Below are positions 46,707-54,488 of a DNA stretch of 64,000 nucleotides, piece after piece. Positions within the stretch are counted from its first letter, which is position 1, and every line of letters starts with the position of its first letter. Origin of the DNA: Bryobacteraceae bacterium (GTDB lineage Bacteria; Acidobacteriota; Terriglobia; Bryobacterales; Bryobacteraceae); assembly GCA_023384675.1 (NCBI GenBank), contig JAHDVK010000002.1:186001-250000 (forward strand), written 5' to 3'. Under the pieces are notes generated by a model that saw nothing but the letters and a program-made list of their open reading frames with translations, did not search any database and was not told the origin of the DNA. A program made the position numbers and the translations under genes.

Positions 46707-47783
46707 CTACGCCGGCGAGGTCACGAAACTGCCGTACACGAAGGCGTTGTGGGACGTCGTTTGGAAGCACATACGCTCTTCAGCGCGGATCGCTACCAGG
46801 TTCTTCGTGAAGTAGTCGGAGTGCGACTCGCTCATGTCAATCGTCGCCATTTGCCGCGCCCGGATCATGGCCTGCGAAGCATCGCCAGCGATGAAGGTGC
46901 CTTCGGCCACCGCCACGGACTGAACCACGGGCGGAATGCCCTGCGGCGGGATCAGATAGCGGCCTTCGTCATCCCGCGTGAAGCGCATGCGGAAGCCGTC
47001 ATTTGGATGGCACAAGAAGAAGGACGGGTTGTAGCCGTTGCGCCGGATCTGCGCCGCCGCCGCGCCCGCGACGAAGTACAAATCCCAACCGGCCCCCGCG
47101 TTCAACAGCGTGGTATCGAAGGCCTGCGCCACGGTCGTAAGGCCCTTGAGGTTCTGCCCCGAGCCGTTGCCCGCCACGATCTGCTCATCGACTTCGGCGT
47201 CGAGGCCCCACAGCAGACGGCCCCGCAAGAAGGCCTCCAGCCCCTCCACGTCGTCAAGCGCCTGCTTGGAAACAGGCACCCAATGCGCGATGGTCTGGAC
47301 ACTGAGCGTTTCGCCGGTCAGCGTAGCTTCGGACTGGTTCTTCGCGGAGGATTCCACCTGCGGAGAGGCGTTCCAGCCGCTTGAATCCGTTTCCCGGATC
47401 TGGAAGACGGAACCGGAATTCGTAGTGACCACACGGAACAGCGCCCGGACGTTGCCGTACCGGAAGCCGCCATCCGTGCCGATGGTCGGGTGGGTTTCGG
47501 GGTTCACAAGGTTCGTCGAAACGAAGGTTTTGTGCTGAATGAGGCTAGGCACGTCGAACCGGACGCGGCCATGCGACTCGAAGGCCTGTTTATGTTCCAC
47601 GATGCCCTTGGCAATGGTCGCCGCCGGATCACTGGAACCGCCGCCGAAGCCCGGAAACTGTTTCTGAAGGTCAAGCGCGTCGAACTGCTCTTGCAGCCTA
47701 CTCACGCGCGCGTCGTTTCGGCCCATCCAAGTTTTCACGTCGGACGAAAGGCCAGTAATTGTTTGAGTCAGTTGATCGGACAT
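46707..47783 (-). CDS. HK97-type phage major capsid protein
   Basis: The 358-residue protein has an N-terminal helical region of about 40 residues (LTQTITGLSSDVKTWMGRND, VSRLQEQFDALDL), shorter than a full delta domain. It continues with the HK97-fold body: GRVRFDVPSL, VRALFRVVTTNSGSVFQI, the spine-helix area TIAHWVPVSKQALDDVEGLE, and AEVDEQIVAGNGSGQNLKGL, which is the standard capsid family block. The protein has no separate protease gene nearby. AGGAG lies eight bases before the ATG. A perfect TATAAT at 47951-47956 upstream could give it its own promoter. It is the last gene before the terminator of the minus-strand operon. Confidence 0.88.
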   Translation of the reverse strand: MSDQLTQTITGLSSDVKTWMGRNDARVSRLQEQFDALDLQKQFPGFGGGSSDPAATIAKGIVEHKQAFESHGRVRFDVPSLIQHKTFVSTNLVNPETHPTIGTDGGFRYGNVRALFRVVTTNSGSVFQIRETDSSGWNASPQVESSAKNQSEATLTGETLSVQTIAHWVPVSKQALDDVEGLEAFLRGRLLWGLDAEVDEQIVAGNGSGQNLKGLTTVAQAFDTTLLNAGAGWDLYFVAGAAAAQIRRNGYNPSFFLCHPNDGFRMRFTRDDEGRYLIPPQGIPPVVQSVAVAEGTFIAGDASQAMIRARQMATIDMSESHSDYFTKNLVAIRAEERMCFQTTSHNAFVYGSFVTSPA

Positions 47784-47950
47784 TTGCAGTACTCCTAGCT
47801 TGAATTTGTGGGTTTGCGCAGGAATTGCGCGTGCTTTTCGGTGTGGCCAGCGCGATTGAACGCCAGCGGTTCCGTGCATCGGCCCGTCTGGAACGCCTCG
47901 GGAAACCTCGCGGTCGGCCTCGGCGCGGCAAGCGGGAGTGCTGCAATTTC

Positions 47951-47956
47951 ATTATA
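47951..47956 (-). promoter_or_regulatory. TATAAT -10 element upstream of the capsid gene
   Basis: A perfect minus-strand TATAAT lies 168 bases before the capsid ATG, in the 212-base gap between the capsid gene and the preceding gene. The -35 position is poor (TTCCAT at 17 bases), so the promoter may need an activator, or the match may be chance. The rest of the gap has no gene. Confidence 0.4.
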
Positions 47957-47995
47957 GCGTGAACCTATGGCAGATGGAAGCATGAAAGGTTTCGC

Positions 47996-48316
47996 CTATT
48001 CGAGCGCCGCCACGCGCTCAAGCTCCAAAGCCTCGGCCATTGCGACCACGGCGCGGCGGGATTGCTCGGTCAGGGCGATGGAGCGCAGCGCATCCAGCAC
48101 CGACCGCGCCCGTGTCAGCGCCGGTCGATCGGCCATCATCTTGCGGCCCGCCTCGATGCCGACAAGCACAACCTCCAATTCTTCGGACTGAAGGCCCGCC
48201 AGCATCGCCGGAATGTCTGCCGCTGCCCGCTCCATGCCCCGGCAAAGGCCATCGTTCCGGAGTCGCAGGATGCGAATTTCGTTCTGCAAACTTGCGTCAA
48301 AGGGGTTCATCGTCAT
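47996..48316 (-). CDS. Small helical protein of the satellite-like element
   Basis: The 106-residue product is largely helical (NEIRILRLRNDGLCRGME, VVLVGIEAGRKMMADRPA, RSVLDALRSIAL) with no recognised domain. Its ATG overlaps the stop of the preceding gene (ATGA), so translation is coupled. Sitting between the small terminase side and the capsid, it might be a scaffold or packaging helper, but nothing in the sequence shows this. Confidence 0.6.
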   Translation of the reverse strand: MTMNPFDASLQNEIRILRLRNDGLCRGMERAAADIPAMLAGLQSEELEVVLVGIEAGRKMMADRPALTRARSVLDALRSIALTEQSRRAVVAMAEALELERVAALE

Positions 48317-48645
48317 CGGTTGTCGGTCCTTTCGCGAAAAATTCCAGCCGCTCGCCAACCCGCCAACAAGCCGCGCTCCTCGGGCGTCAGTACGCCCAGC
48401 CGCTCAAGTTGCTCATGCTCCTGCTCGCCCTCGTTGCGCGGTTCCGGCGACGAATACAGCCACCATGCAGCCGGTCGCGTGCATGGGTTCGTTTCGATCA
48501 AGTGCGAGTACTTGGCCCACGCCGCCTTCCGCTGCGCCTCGCCGCCGAAAATCGCGGGATCGCTGGACAATGCCAGCCCCCAATGCCACGCCTCCGGCAG
48601 TTCGTCCGGCCGCGCCTCGCGCCGTTTGCGCTTCGTTCCAGCCAT
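48313..48645 (-). CDS. Small protein of the satellite-like element, unknown function
   Basis: The 110-residue product starts with a basic segment (AGTKRKRREARPDELPE). It contains WHWGLALSSDPAIFGG and KAAWAKYSHLIETNPCTRP, rich in tryptophan, which reads like small phage head-region proteins without matching one I can name. The ATG at 48645 overlaps the stop of the small terminase gene (TGATG). Its own stop overlaps the next start. Confidence 0.6.
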   Translation of the reverse strand: MAGTKRKRREARPDELPEAWHWGLALSSDPAIFGGEAQRKAAWAKYSHLIETNPCTRPAAWWLYSSPEPRNEGEQEHEQLERLGVLTPEERGLLAGWRAAGIFRERTDNR

Positions 48646-48989
48646 CACGCACCACCAGCAGGACGGCCCACCGCGCCAGGTAGAACCACGTCCAGGTTGA
48701 GCGCCTTCAGCCCGCGCATGAGTGCCGTGCGCGCATCCCGCTCGACCATCGTTGCCGGGTGCTGGCGCGGCTGTCCGAAGCGATCTGCCAAAGTGATACC
48801 TTCTTCAGCGAGCACTTTTTGCGCGCCCCGCAGCCGGTCAAAAGCCTCAAGTGTCGCTTCCAGCACCAGCAGCCCTGGCGTATCGTCGATGGTGTATTCC
48901 TGCACCAGCCGGACCCACCACCCCCTCGCCTCTTTTGAAAGGTGGCGTGGTGGCGTCGGCAATTTCGGTTTAGAGTCCAGATTCGTCAT
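48645..48989 (-). CDS. P27-family phage terminase small subunit
   Basis: The 114-residue product fits the P27-type small terminase, the DNA-recognition part of the packaging motor. Key stretches: PPRHLSKEARGWWVRLVQEY near residue 14, LEATLEAFDRLRGAQKVL, and GITLADRFGQPRQHP. The C-terminus has RDARTALMRGLKALNLD. There is no large terminase gene anywhere in the element, so it would have to direct a helper phage's motor to the element DNA. The ATG at 48989 follows a weak GGAAAA. The gap 48990-49085 is noncoding. Confidence 0.75.
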   Translation of the reverse strand: MTNLDSKPKLPTPPRHLSKEARGWWVRLVQEYTIDDTPGLLVLEATLEAFDRLRGAQKVLAEEGITLADRFGQPRQHPATMVERDARTALMRGLKALNLDVVLPGAVGRPAGGA

Positions 48990-49085
48990 AGTGGTTTTCC
49001 GAATTAAATGCGGCCCTGCGGGCACCGGTGGTTCCTGTTTGGGGTTCCAGAGGAGCTAGGTTGCCCTCCCCTATCCCCTTCCTTG

Positions 49086-49421
49086 TCAGCGACTTAGAAG
49101 GCGTCGGCCAAGACTTTCGCAGCCTCGGATACTTTCGTTGCTCCCGCTCAACATGAGCCGCTCGAAGCGGGCAATCACCCTCGCTGCGGCGGTAAGACCA
49201 GCCGACTTTAAGTTGCATGGGGACACCTCGTTTTTTTCTGAATCGACTTCCACCAATCCGCCGCCGTCGATCTCTTCCCAATGCCTCGCCAGCGCCCGCC
49301 GCGCCTGCCTGCCAGCATCCTCGGCCCTCGGGCGGGATGAGCGCCGCAAGCGCCCATACTCGCGTCGGCATACAGCCTCGGCCTTCGCCCGCGTGAACCG
49401 TCGCCGGTCGTCAGTAGGCAT
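49086..49421 (-). CDS. Small basic protein of the satellite-like element, unknown function
   Basis: The 111-residue product is arginine-rich at its N-terminus (RRRFTRAKAEAVCRREYGRL, then RPRAEDAGRQARRALARHW) and may bind nucleic acid, but I see no named domain. The ATG at 49421 overlaps the stop of the upstream gene by 11 bases. A competing frame on the same strand (48970-49371) is less plausible because it ignores this coupling and spans the following gene's start. Confidence 0.5.
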   Translation of the reverse strand: MPTDDRRRFTRAKAEAVCRREYGRLRRSSRPRAEDAGRQARRALARHWEEIDGGGLVEVDSEKNEVSPCNLKSAGLTAAARVIARFERLMLSGSNESIRGCESLGRRLLSR

Positions 49422-49734
49422 CGGCCACCGTCCTGTAGTCCGCGCCGCCCTTGCCGCCATCCATCCCCCGGCAGCCCCGCCGTTGCATCTCTGCCCAAAC
49501 TTCCTCCGCAGCCGCGTAGCAGGCCAGCGCCCTCCAGCCGCGTCTGGACTCGTCAGCGGCGTTCAGCAGCCGCCAGAGGATCACCCGCAGCCGCCCGGTT
49601 CCAACGCGGTCCAGGCCTTCCAGAAGCCTCCAGGGAAACTGGAGGGGGTCTACCTCAATGCCGAATTCCGCCCCCACGGTCAGCGCCGGTTCGGGCAGCG
49701 CGGTCGTCGTCTGGGTCGTCTCGTTCGTGATCAT
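49411..49734 (-). CDS. Small protein of the satellite-like element, unknown function
   Basis: The 107-residue product has an acidic, Thr-rich start (ITNETTQTTTALPEPALTVG) and a helical body (PWRLLEGLDRVGTGRLRVIL, RRGWRALACYAAAEEVWAEM). No family is recognised. A strong AGGAGGTGA precedes the ATG by five bases. It is the first gene after the iteron cluster and may begin a second transcription unit that runs to the capsid gene. Confidence 0.6.
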   Translation of the reverse strand: MITNETTQTTTALPEPALTVGAEFGIEVDPLQFPWRLLEGLDRVGTGRLRVILWRLLNAADESRRGWRALACYAAAEEVWAEMQRRGCRGMDGGKGGADYRTVADAY

Positions 49735-49751
49735 TTACTCACCTCCTGCGG

Positions 49752-49858
49752 GTGACGGGTGATGACGGGTTATCCTGAGAACTTTTCTCATGTACGCGTA
49801 TATGGGAAAGTTCTTGAAACAACCCGTCACAACCCGTCACCAGCGTCCAACCCGTCAC
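49752..49858. other. Iteron cluster, probable replication origin of the element
   Basis: The 8-bp core ACCCGTCA occurs five times: forward in AACCCGTCAC at 49821-49830, 49831-49840 and 49849-49858, and inverted in GTGACGGGT at 49752-49760 and TGACGGGTT at 49763-49771. Between the two groups lies an AT-richer segment with an imperfect inverted repeat (AGAACTTTTCTCAT at 49779-49792 facing ATGGGAAAGTTCT at 49802-49814). It lies directly after the P4-type primase-helicase gene, the expected initiator. Origins of P4-like satellites are built on the same plan. Confidence 0.75.
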
Positions 49859-49866
49859 CGTGCTCC

Positions 49867-51333
49867 TCATGAATTGCGCCTTTCTGCTAGTCCGATACCG
49901 TGCCACTTCGAGCCGTTCTTATCCCGCGTTCGCGTGATTTTCTTGGCCTCCAGCCTCTTCGTGAATGTGGGGTTTCCCACTGGATGCTCGCGCCCCCGCT
50001 CTGCCCATGCGACGTAGGCGTCGTATAGCGGCCCCGCCTGAGCCGTCGCCTCGGGCAGGACGATACAGCAGTCCTCGATAAATCGCCCGATGGCGTCGTC
50101 GTCGTCCTTCCACGCCGCCCTCGCCTCATCCACTTCGCGCGGACGTTCCAGCCCTTCCCGGTACCAGCGCCGCGCCCCGTCCACCAGCCAGGCAAGGATT
50201 CCCTCGGCCTCGGCCATCAGCTTCGCGGGCAGTTCGGGGTCAATCTCGGATGCCGGAATCTCCACGTCAAATGGAATCGGCCACAGCCGGGCGAATGTGG
50301 CCCGGTCTTCCACGTCTCGCACGCGCGGCCTGCGGTTCGAGTCCATCCATAACTTGTGCGTCTCGGGGAATTCGATGGGGTTCTCGTACTTGCGGACGGC
50401 CTTGATCCGCCCGCCGCCCTGCGTCAACCGCTTCAGCCGCGCCTGAGCGAGGGTCTGCCCATCCTCCACTTCGGATGTGGTGACGAACCGCGCCCCCCGC
50501 AGGTCTGCCAGATCCGCCTGCGAGTTCACCGTCTCGTTGCGGAGCATGAGCGATTCAACAGAGATCGAAGTTGAGTACTCGGGCAGGATCGCTGCCACCA
50601 ACGACAACAGCGTGGTCTTTCCGTTGTTGCCGCCGCCCAGGGGGATGAAGACGGCCTTCTCTCGGGTGTGGCCCGTGATGCTGTAGCCCAGCGCCGTCTG
50701 AACGAAGCTCGCCTTTTCGAGCGCCCTGTCCAGCGCCGCCCCATCGACACCCTCCACGCCCATAATCCGAGCGACGAAGTCGAGGAAACGATCGCACTTT
50801 GCGCCCGGCTGATAGCTGAAGTGGGCCAACTTCGTGATGTGATCCCGCTGCCGATGCGGGCGAAGTTCGCCGGTCTTCAAGTTCAACGTGCCGTTGTTGA
50901 AGTTCAACAGATCGGGGTCACGGTCAAGCTCCTCGGGCAGGATGGCGAGTTCGGATTGGGCCAGCGCCAGCATCGACTGAAGCCGCCGAAAGTCGAGCGA
51001 ACGGCGCGCGAATTTTTCCAGCACCTCTTTCCGCGCCATGATCGCCTGATTCAGCGTGAGCGCCATCGTCGCCTTCGCCATCGTGACGGCCTGTTCTCGC
51101 ACGTCCACCGCCCAGCGCCGCCCATCCCATACCAGCCACTTCCTCATCGGGTGGCAGTATCGGAGCGAGTCGCCCTTCGCCAGCAGAAGCCGGTCTGCGT
51201 TCGCGGCGTCATGCAGTTCTTGAACTGTGAGATCAGGTTCGGACTGCGTGATCACCTCGCAGTCCACCGCCTCGGCCCCCGCCAACCGCGCCTCGGTTGC
51301 CGGTCGCTCCAATTCCTGCCAGGGCATCGTCAT
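49867..51333 (-). CDS. P4-family phage/plasmid primase-helicase
   Basis: The 488-residue protein has the D5/P4-alpha-type architecture. The D5_N-like region covers about residues 30-220 (WLVWDGRRWAVD, LLNFNNGTLNLKTGELRPH). The SF3 helicase follows, with Walker A PLGGGNNGKTTLLSLV near residue 235 and VTTSEVEDGQTLAQARLKRL as the Walker B/sensor area. A winged-helix-like C-terminus (LYDAYVAWAERG, NPTFTKRLEAKKI) is usual in this family. The catalytic primase half of P4 alpha is missing; the zinc-finger gene upstream may supply part of it. The ATG at 51333 overlaps the stop of that gene. It probably initiates replication at the iteron cluster just beyond its 3' end. Confidence 0.9.
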   Translation of the reverse strand: MTMPWQELERPATEARLAGAEAVDCEVITQSEPDLTVQELHDAANADRLLLAKGDSLRYCHPMRKWLVWDGRRWAVDVREQAVTMAKATMALTLNQAIMARKEVLEKFARRSLDFRRLQSMLALAQSELAILPEELDRDPDLLNFNNGTLNLKTGELRPHRQRDHITKLAHFSYQPGAKCDRFLDFVARIMGVEGVDGAALDRALEKASFVQTALGYSITGHTREKAVFIPLGGGNNGKTTLLSLVAAILPEYSTSISVESLMLRNETVNSQADLADLRGARFVTTSEVEDGQTLAQARLKRLTQGGGRIKAVRKYENPIEFPETHKLWMDSNRRPRVRDVEDRATFARLWPIPFDVEIPASEIDPELPAKLMAEAEGILAWLVDGARRWYREGLERPREVDEARAAWKDDDDAIGRFIEDCCIVLPEATAQAGPLYDAYVAWAERGREHPVGNPTFTKRLEAKKITRTRDKNGSKWHGIGLAERRNS

Positions 51334-51908
51334 GCTGCGGCCCTCCCTTCCACCGGCAGCCCGGCCACCGCCCGCGCCAACAGCACACCCAGCCGCTCGT
51401 GCTCACGCCCGGCCCGCTCATCCGCCGCCGCCGTCGCCGGGTCCACGGCCCACGCCCGCCGCCACGCCTGAAGCACGCCGCCCGGCCCCGCGCCCTCGAT
51501 CTCGCGCAAGGCCTGCGCCGCCGTCGCCAGCGCCGCCTCATCGAAGCGCCCGCGCTCGAAGTCAATGGCGCGCCGCTTGAGTTCGTTCAACCGCTCGCCC
51601 GCGCCGACGCGCCAATGCCAGCATCGCCTCGCATCATCCGCAGCCGCCGCCCGCGCCTTCGCAAAAGCTCGCCGTTCCGCCGCCGTGAATTCGCGCCGCG
51701 CATCAGGTAGCAGCCCGCGCTCTCGAAGGCGTGCCAGCATCGGCCGGTCGTGGTCTGGGTTTCGATGGCAGTGAAGCAATACGCGCCCGCCGCGCTCATG
51801 CACCGCCAGGTTGCGCCCGCTGCGGTCGTGGCCTTCCTCGATGCACAGCTCGCAGCCCGCGCGCGAATAGCGCCCGCCCAGCGCCGCCACGACGCCCGCC
51901 GCCGTCAC
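51330..51908 (-). CDS. CHC2-like zinc-finger protein, probable primase partner
   Basis: The 192-residue product has a zinc motif near residues 18-52 with C-x2-C (GCELCIEEGHD), then GRNLAVHERGGRVLLHCHRNPDH, the pattern of CHC2-type primase zinc fingers. The rest is arginine- and alanine-rich helix. No Toprim domain is seen, so it may act together with the P4-type helicase encoded next. The GTG at 51908 overlaps the preceding stop (GTGA) and its stop overlaps the helicase ATG, so three genes are translationally chained. Confidence 0.65.
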   Translation of the reverse strand: MTAAGVVAALGGRYSRAGCELCIEEGHDRSGRNLAVHERGGRVLLHCHRNPDHDRPMLARLRERGLLPDARREFTAAERRAFAKARAAAADDARRCWHWRVGAGERLNELKRRAIDFERGRFDEAALATAAQALREIEGAGPGGVLQAWRRAWAVDPATAAADERAGREHERLGVLLARAVAGLPVEGRAAA

Positions 51909-52174
51909 AGGCCACCGCCTAGCAGCTCGCTGTCCAAGATGCGCGCCCACGCCCGCCGCACGCGCGCCACCGCGCCCGCAGGCAGCGCCGCCGCCGCGAT
52001 GCGTCCGAGGTCCACTAACCAAGCACGCCGCCGCAAGTCAGCAGCGCCGACAAAAGAATCTGGACTCGTTCTATGAGTCGGGCTTATACTGATAGCAGCA
52101 CCGGCCCCGGCTTCCCCAGCCCCGGCTCTCGCAGCGCCCGGCAGCCCACGCCGGGCGTTGCCCTTTTCAGGCAT
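51905..52174 (-). CDS. Small protein of the satellite-like element, unknown function
   Basis: The 89-residue product has a low-complexity Ala/Gly/Arg start and a helical C-terminal half (DLRRRAWLVDLGRIAAAALP, then VRRAWARILDSELLGGG). No domain is recognised. Its ATG overlaps the excisionase-like gene's stop (TGATG) and its stop overlaps the next GTG, so it belongs to the replication transcript. Confidence 0.5.
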   Translation of the reverse strand: MPEKGNARRGLPGAARAGAGEAGAGAAISISPTHRTSPDSFVGAADLRRRAWLVDLGRIAAAALPAGAVARVRRAWARILDSELLGGGL

Positions 52175-52383
52175 CAGCCCACCGCCTCGCCGCAACCCTG
52201 GAGCCACCGCTCGAACGCGAGGCGCGGAATCAGGATTCGCCGCCCGAGGCGGATATGCGGGATCTGTTTTTCACGGATGGCCTTGTAGAAGGTGTTCCTG
52301 CTCACCTTGCCGCTACCCAACCGGAGCCGTGCTTCGTCTGGCGTGTACGTTTCGTGGGGCCTCGGAATTGCTTGTTCGATCAT
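52174..52383 (-). CDS. Excisionase/AlpA-like helix-turn-helix protein
   Basis: The 69-residue protein is a winged HTH of the excisionase (HTH_17) type: YTPDEARLRLGSGKVSRNTF, YKAIREKQIPHIRLGRRILI, and LAFERWLQG near the end. Such proteins bend att DNA for excision or activate satellite transcription, like P4/PICI AlpA. It is the first gene of the minus-strand operon and is divergent from the zinc-ribbon gene at 52472; the 88 bases between them are the likely control region. The ATG at 52383 has GAGG 11 bases upstream. Confidence 0.8.
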   Translation of the reverse strand: MIEQAIPRPHETYTPDEARLRLGSGKVSRNTFYKAIREKQIPHIRLGRRILIPRLAFERWLQGCGEAVG

Positions 52384-52471
52384 GCTGAATCGTCCTCTAC
52401 TATCCATTTAGACGCAACGGATACCACGGAAAAAGCCGTTCATCTGTGATATATTCGTTACGGGAGGTTTT

Positions 52472-53212
52472 ATGGAAGATCACCTCAGCCACTTCGTTCC
52501 GCGAGTCTGCGAGATGGGGTATGCGTGGCAGGACGATATCGACGGCACGCCCGTCCTTGCGGCCCGGCAACATATCTTCGAGGCGCGGTACCGCAGCTAT
52601 GATCCAGCGAAGGAAACGGCCCTATGGCGGGAATTCGCCGTGATCAAACCGACGCGGGAAGGTTTCGCCCGTTTCGCGGGCAAGTGGGGGCACTTGGTAG
52701 GGCGAACATTCAATTTCGCCGGAGACCTCATCACCGGCGATTCACTGGAGACATGGACCGACGCGCACAAGGTTATCGCGCATCTATTCAGGCTGCTCTC
52801 GGCGATTCGCTCACGCGACGGGCTGCGCCGGTTCCTGAAGCCCGGCAAAGGGGGGCAGTATCAATACAGTTTCGGACGCAGCGGCACTTGGATCACCGCC
52901 GCAAGCGATGTCGAGGCCGGATGGCGCGCCCTCCAATGGACTCTGAACAGCCACCTTCAGGATGCTGTAGTCAAGCGCCTACTCTGGGATGCGGAGCTGC
53001 AACGTCTCAGCCTGCATGATGTCCCCCGGCACTTGTGGGGGCATATGCTGTATCAGTTCGCGCGTGCCGTCGATGGGGAAAAACAGTATCGCCAATGCGC
53101 CGAGTGCTCCCGCTGGTTTGAAGTCGGAGCGCCGGGCGCATCGCGGCGTGACCGAATCTACTGCTCGGGCGCTTGCCGCGCTCGGGTCTTTCGCCGGAAC
53201 AAGGAGGCATGA
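52472..53212 (+). CDS. Unrecognised protein with a C-terminal zinc ribbon, upstream of the integrase
   Basis: The 246-residue product has a C-terminal four-cysteine module (CAECSRWFEV, then YCSGACRARVFRR) similar in spacing to CGNR-type zinc ribbons. The remaining 200 residues include WREFAVIKPTREGFARFAGK, TDAHKVIAHLFRLLSAIRSR and ALQWTLNSHLQDAV. I recognise no family for them. GGGAGG lies six bases before the ATG; a TATATT lies about 17 bases before that. Its TGA overlaps the integrase ATG by one base, so both are cotranslated. It may regulate integration or serve as cargo such as a defence or immunity gene; neither is shown. Confidence 0.6.
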   Translation: MEDHLSHFVPRVCEMGYAWQDDIDGTPVLAARQHIFEARYRSYDPAKETALWREFAVIKPTREGFARFAGKWGHLVGRTFNFAGDLITGDSLETWTDAHKVIAHLFRLLSAIRSRDGLRRFLKPGKGGQYQYSFGRSGTWITAASDVEAGWRALQWTLNSHLQDAVVKRLLWDAELQRLSLHDVPRHLWGHMLYQFARAVDGEKQYRQCAECSRWFEVGAPGASRRDRIYCSGACRARVFRRNKEA

Positions 53213-54471
53213 TGTCGAAGAAGACAAGTAAACCCGAAAAGAAGAAGCGCCGCGTTCAAGGGGAAGGCAGCATCTACCCGCGCAAAGATGGCGTGTGGGT
53301 AGCCAGCATGGTTGAGACGCTTCCAGACGGTAGCCGGAAGCGCCGCGTGCGGTATGCCCGCTCAAGCGCCGAAGCCCTGGCCCGGCTCGAAGAGATCCGC
53401 GCCGATCTGCGCAAGGGTCTGCAAGCCGGATCGCAGAAACTCACCGTCGGAGGGTGGCTCGACTCCTGGCTCAGTAACGGGAAAACGGCGCTCCGGCCGA
53501 AGACGTACACCGGCTACGAATATCAAATCCGCGTGCATCTGAAGCCAGGCCTCGGCAAGCTCCAACTGCGGCTACTCCAGCCGCAGCACGTCCGCGATTT
53601 CATCACCGCCAAGCTCGCCAGCGGCCTCAGCAATACCACCGTGCGACACCTGCGTGCCACGCTCCGCACGGCCCTGAACGCGGCGATTGCCGATGGCCTC
53701 ATGGAACGCAACGCGGCCGCCCTCGCCAAAGGCCCCAGTTCCGAGAAGGCCGCCACCGTCGTATTCACACCGGACGAAGCCCGGCGATTCCTGGCGGCCA
53801 TTGAGGATCACCGCCTCGAAGCTCTCTTCACCGTCGTCCTGGCGCTTGGCCTTCGCATCGGTGAAGCCCTCGGCCTGAAGTGGAGTGACCTCGACCTCGA
53901 CACCCGCCGCGTCTCCATTGAACGCGCGCTACAGCGTGCCACGATGCCCGGCGAAAAGAAAACGTCGCTCATCCTCGTACCGCCCAAATCGAAGACCAGC
54001 CGCCGCAAGCTCGACTTGCCGTTGATAGCCGTGCGTGCCCTGCTCAAGCACCGGATGGCTCAGGAGGCGGAACGCGCCCAGGCAGGGGAGAAGTGGAGCG
54101 ACCTCGACTTCGTCTTCACCACGGCCATAGGAACACCGATTGATCCGCGCAACGTCGCCCGTGAAGCCGATGGCGTGATGAAGAATCCTGTTCACCGGCT
54201 GCCCCGGCTGCACCTGCACGCTCTCCGTCACTGTGCAGCCTCGTTGCTCATCGCTCAGGGGAGGCATCCGCGCGAGATCATGGAGCACTTGGGGCACTCA
54301 CGGATCGCCCTCACGATGGACTTGTACGGGCACATTTTCGACACCGTGAAGCGGGAGATGGCCGACGCGATGGACGAAGCTCTCGGAGCGCCCACGAAGC
54401 CGGAAGCTACACCGGGCGGCACCCAAGCTACAAAAGTTGCTACAAAGCGCCCCTCGGCATCCGTCCATTAG
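53212..54471 (+). CDS. int: Tyrosine recombinase / phage-type integrase
   Basis: The 419-residue integrase has an AP2-like N-terminal arm-binding region (GEGSIYPRKDGVWVASMVET), a core-binding SAM-like domain (about residues 85-165), and the catalytic domain. The Arg I block is ALGLRIGEALGLKW, the HxLRH block is LHLHALRHCAASLL, and GHSRIALTMDLYGH contains the last His and the nucleophilic Tyr. AAGGAGG precedes the ATG at 53212. The C-terminal residues ATKVATK are encoded by the tandem GCTACAAA repeat that also occurs near attL, so coding and binding-site functions overlap. It lies 17 bases from attR. Confidence 0.95.
   Translation: MSKKTSKPEKKKRRVQGEGSIYPRKDGVWVASMVETLPDGSRKRRVRYARSSAEALARLEEIRADLRKGLQAGSQKLTVGGWLDSWLSNGKTALRPKTYTGYEYQIRVHLKPGLGKLQLRLLQPQHVRDFITAKLASGLSNTTVRHLRATLRTALNAAIADGLMERNAAALAKGPSSEKAATVVFTPDEARRFLAAIEDHRLEALFTVVLALGLRIGEALGLKWSDLDLDTRRVSIERALQRATMPGEKKTSLILVPPKSKTSRRKLDLPLIAVRALLKHRMAQEAERAQAGEKWSDLDFVFTTAIGTPIDPRNVAREADGVMKNPVHRLPRLHLHALRHCAASLLIAQGRHPREIMEHLGHSRIALTMDLYGHIFDTVKREMADAMDEALGAPTKPEATPGGTQATKVATKRPSASVH
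54425..54446 (+). repeat. Arm-type-like site, right copy, inside the integrase 3' end
   Basis: Exact copy of the 22 bases at 46038-46059, in the same orientation. It ends 42 bases before the attR core; the left copy starts 119 bases after the attL core. Confidence 0.7.
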
Positions 54472-54488
54472 CCTGTAAGTGATTGATT

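Larger units (their letters stand above)
45919..54488. mobile_element. 8.6-kb integrated phage-satellite-like element with its own capsid gene
   Basis: The element sits between two 49-bp tRNA-derived repeats and ends with a tyrosine integrase gene near attR. Minus-strand cargo in transcription order: excisionase-like HTH, unknown, CHC2-like zinc protein, P4-type primase-helicase, iteron cluster, two unknowns, P27-type small terminase, two unknowns, HK97-type capsid, intrinsic terminator. Plus-strand genes: unknown zinc-ribbon protein and integrase. Large terminase, portal, head protease, tail and lysis genes are absent. Coding frames are intact and several starts overlap preceding stops, so the element does not look like a decaying prophage. 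Confidence 0.85.

Noticed and set aside
48970-49371. Alternative minus-strand open frame overlapping the 111-residue satellite protein
   Set aside because: It spans the small terminase start region and lacks the stop-start overlap that links the chosen frame to its upstream neighbour.
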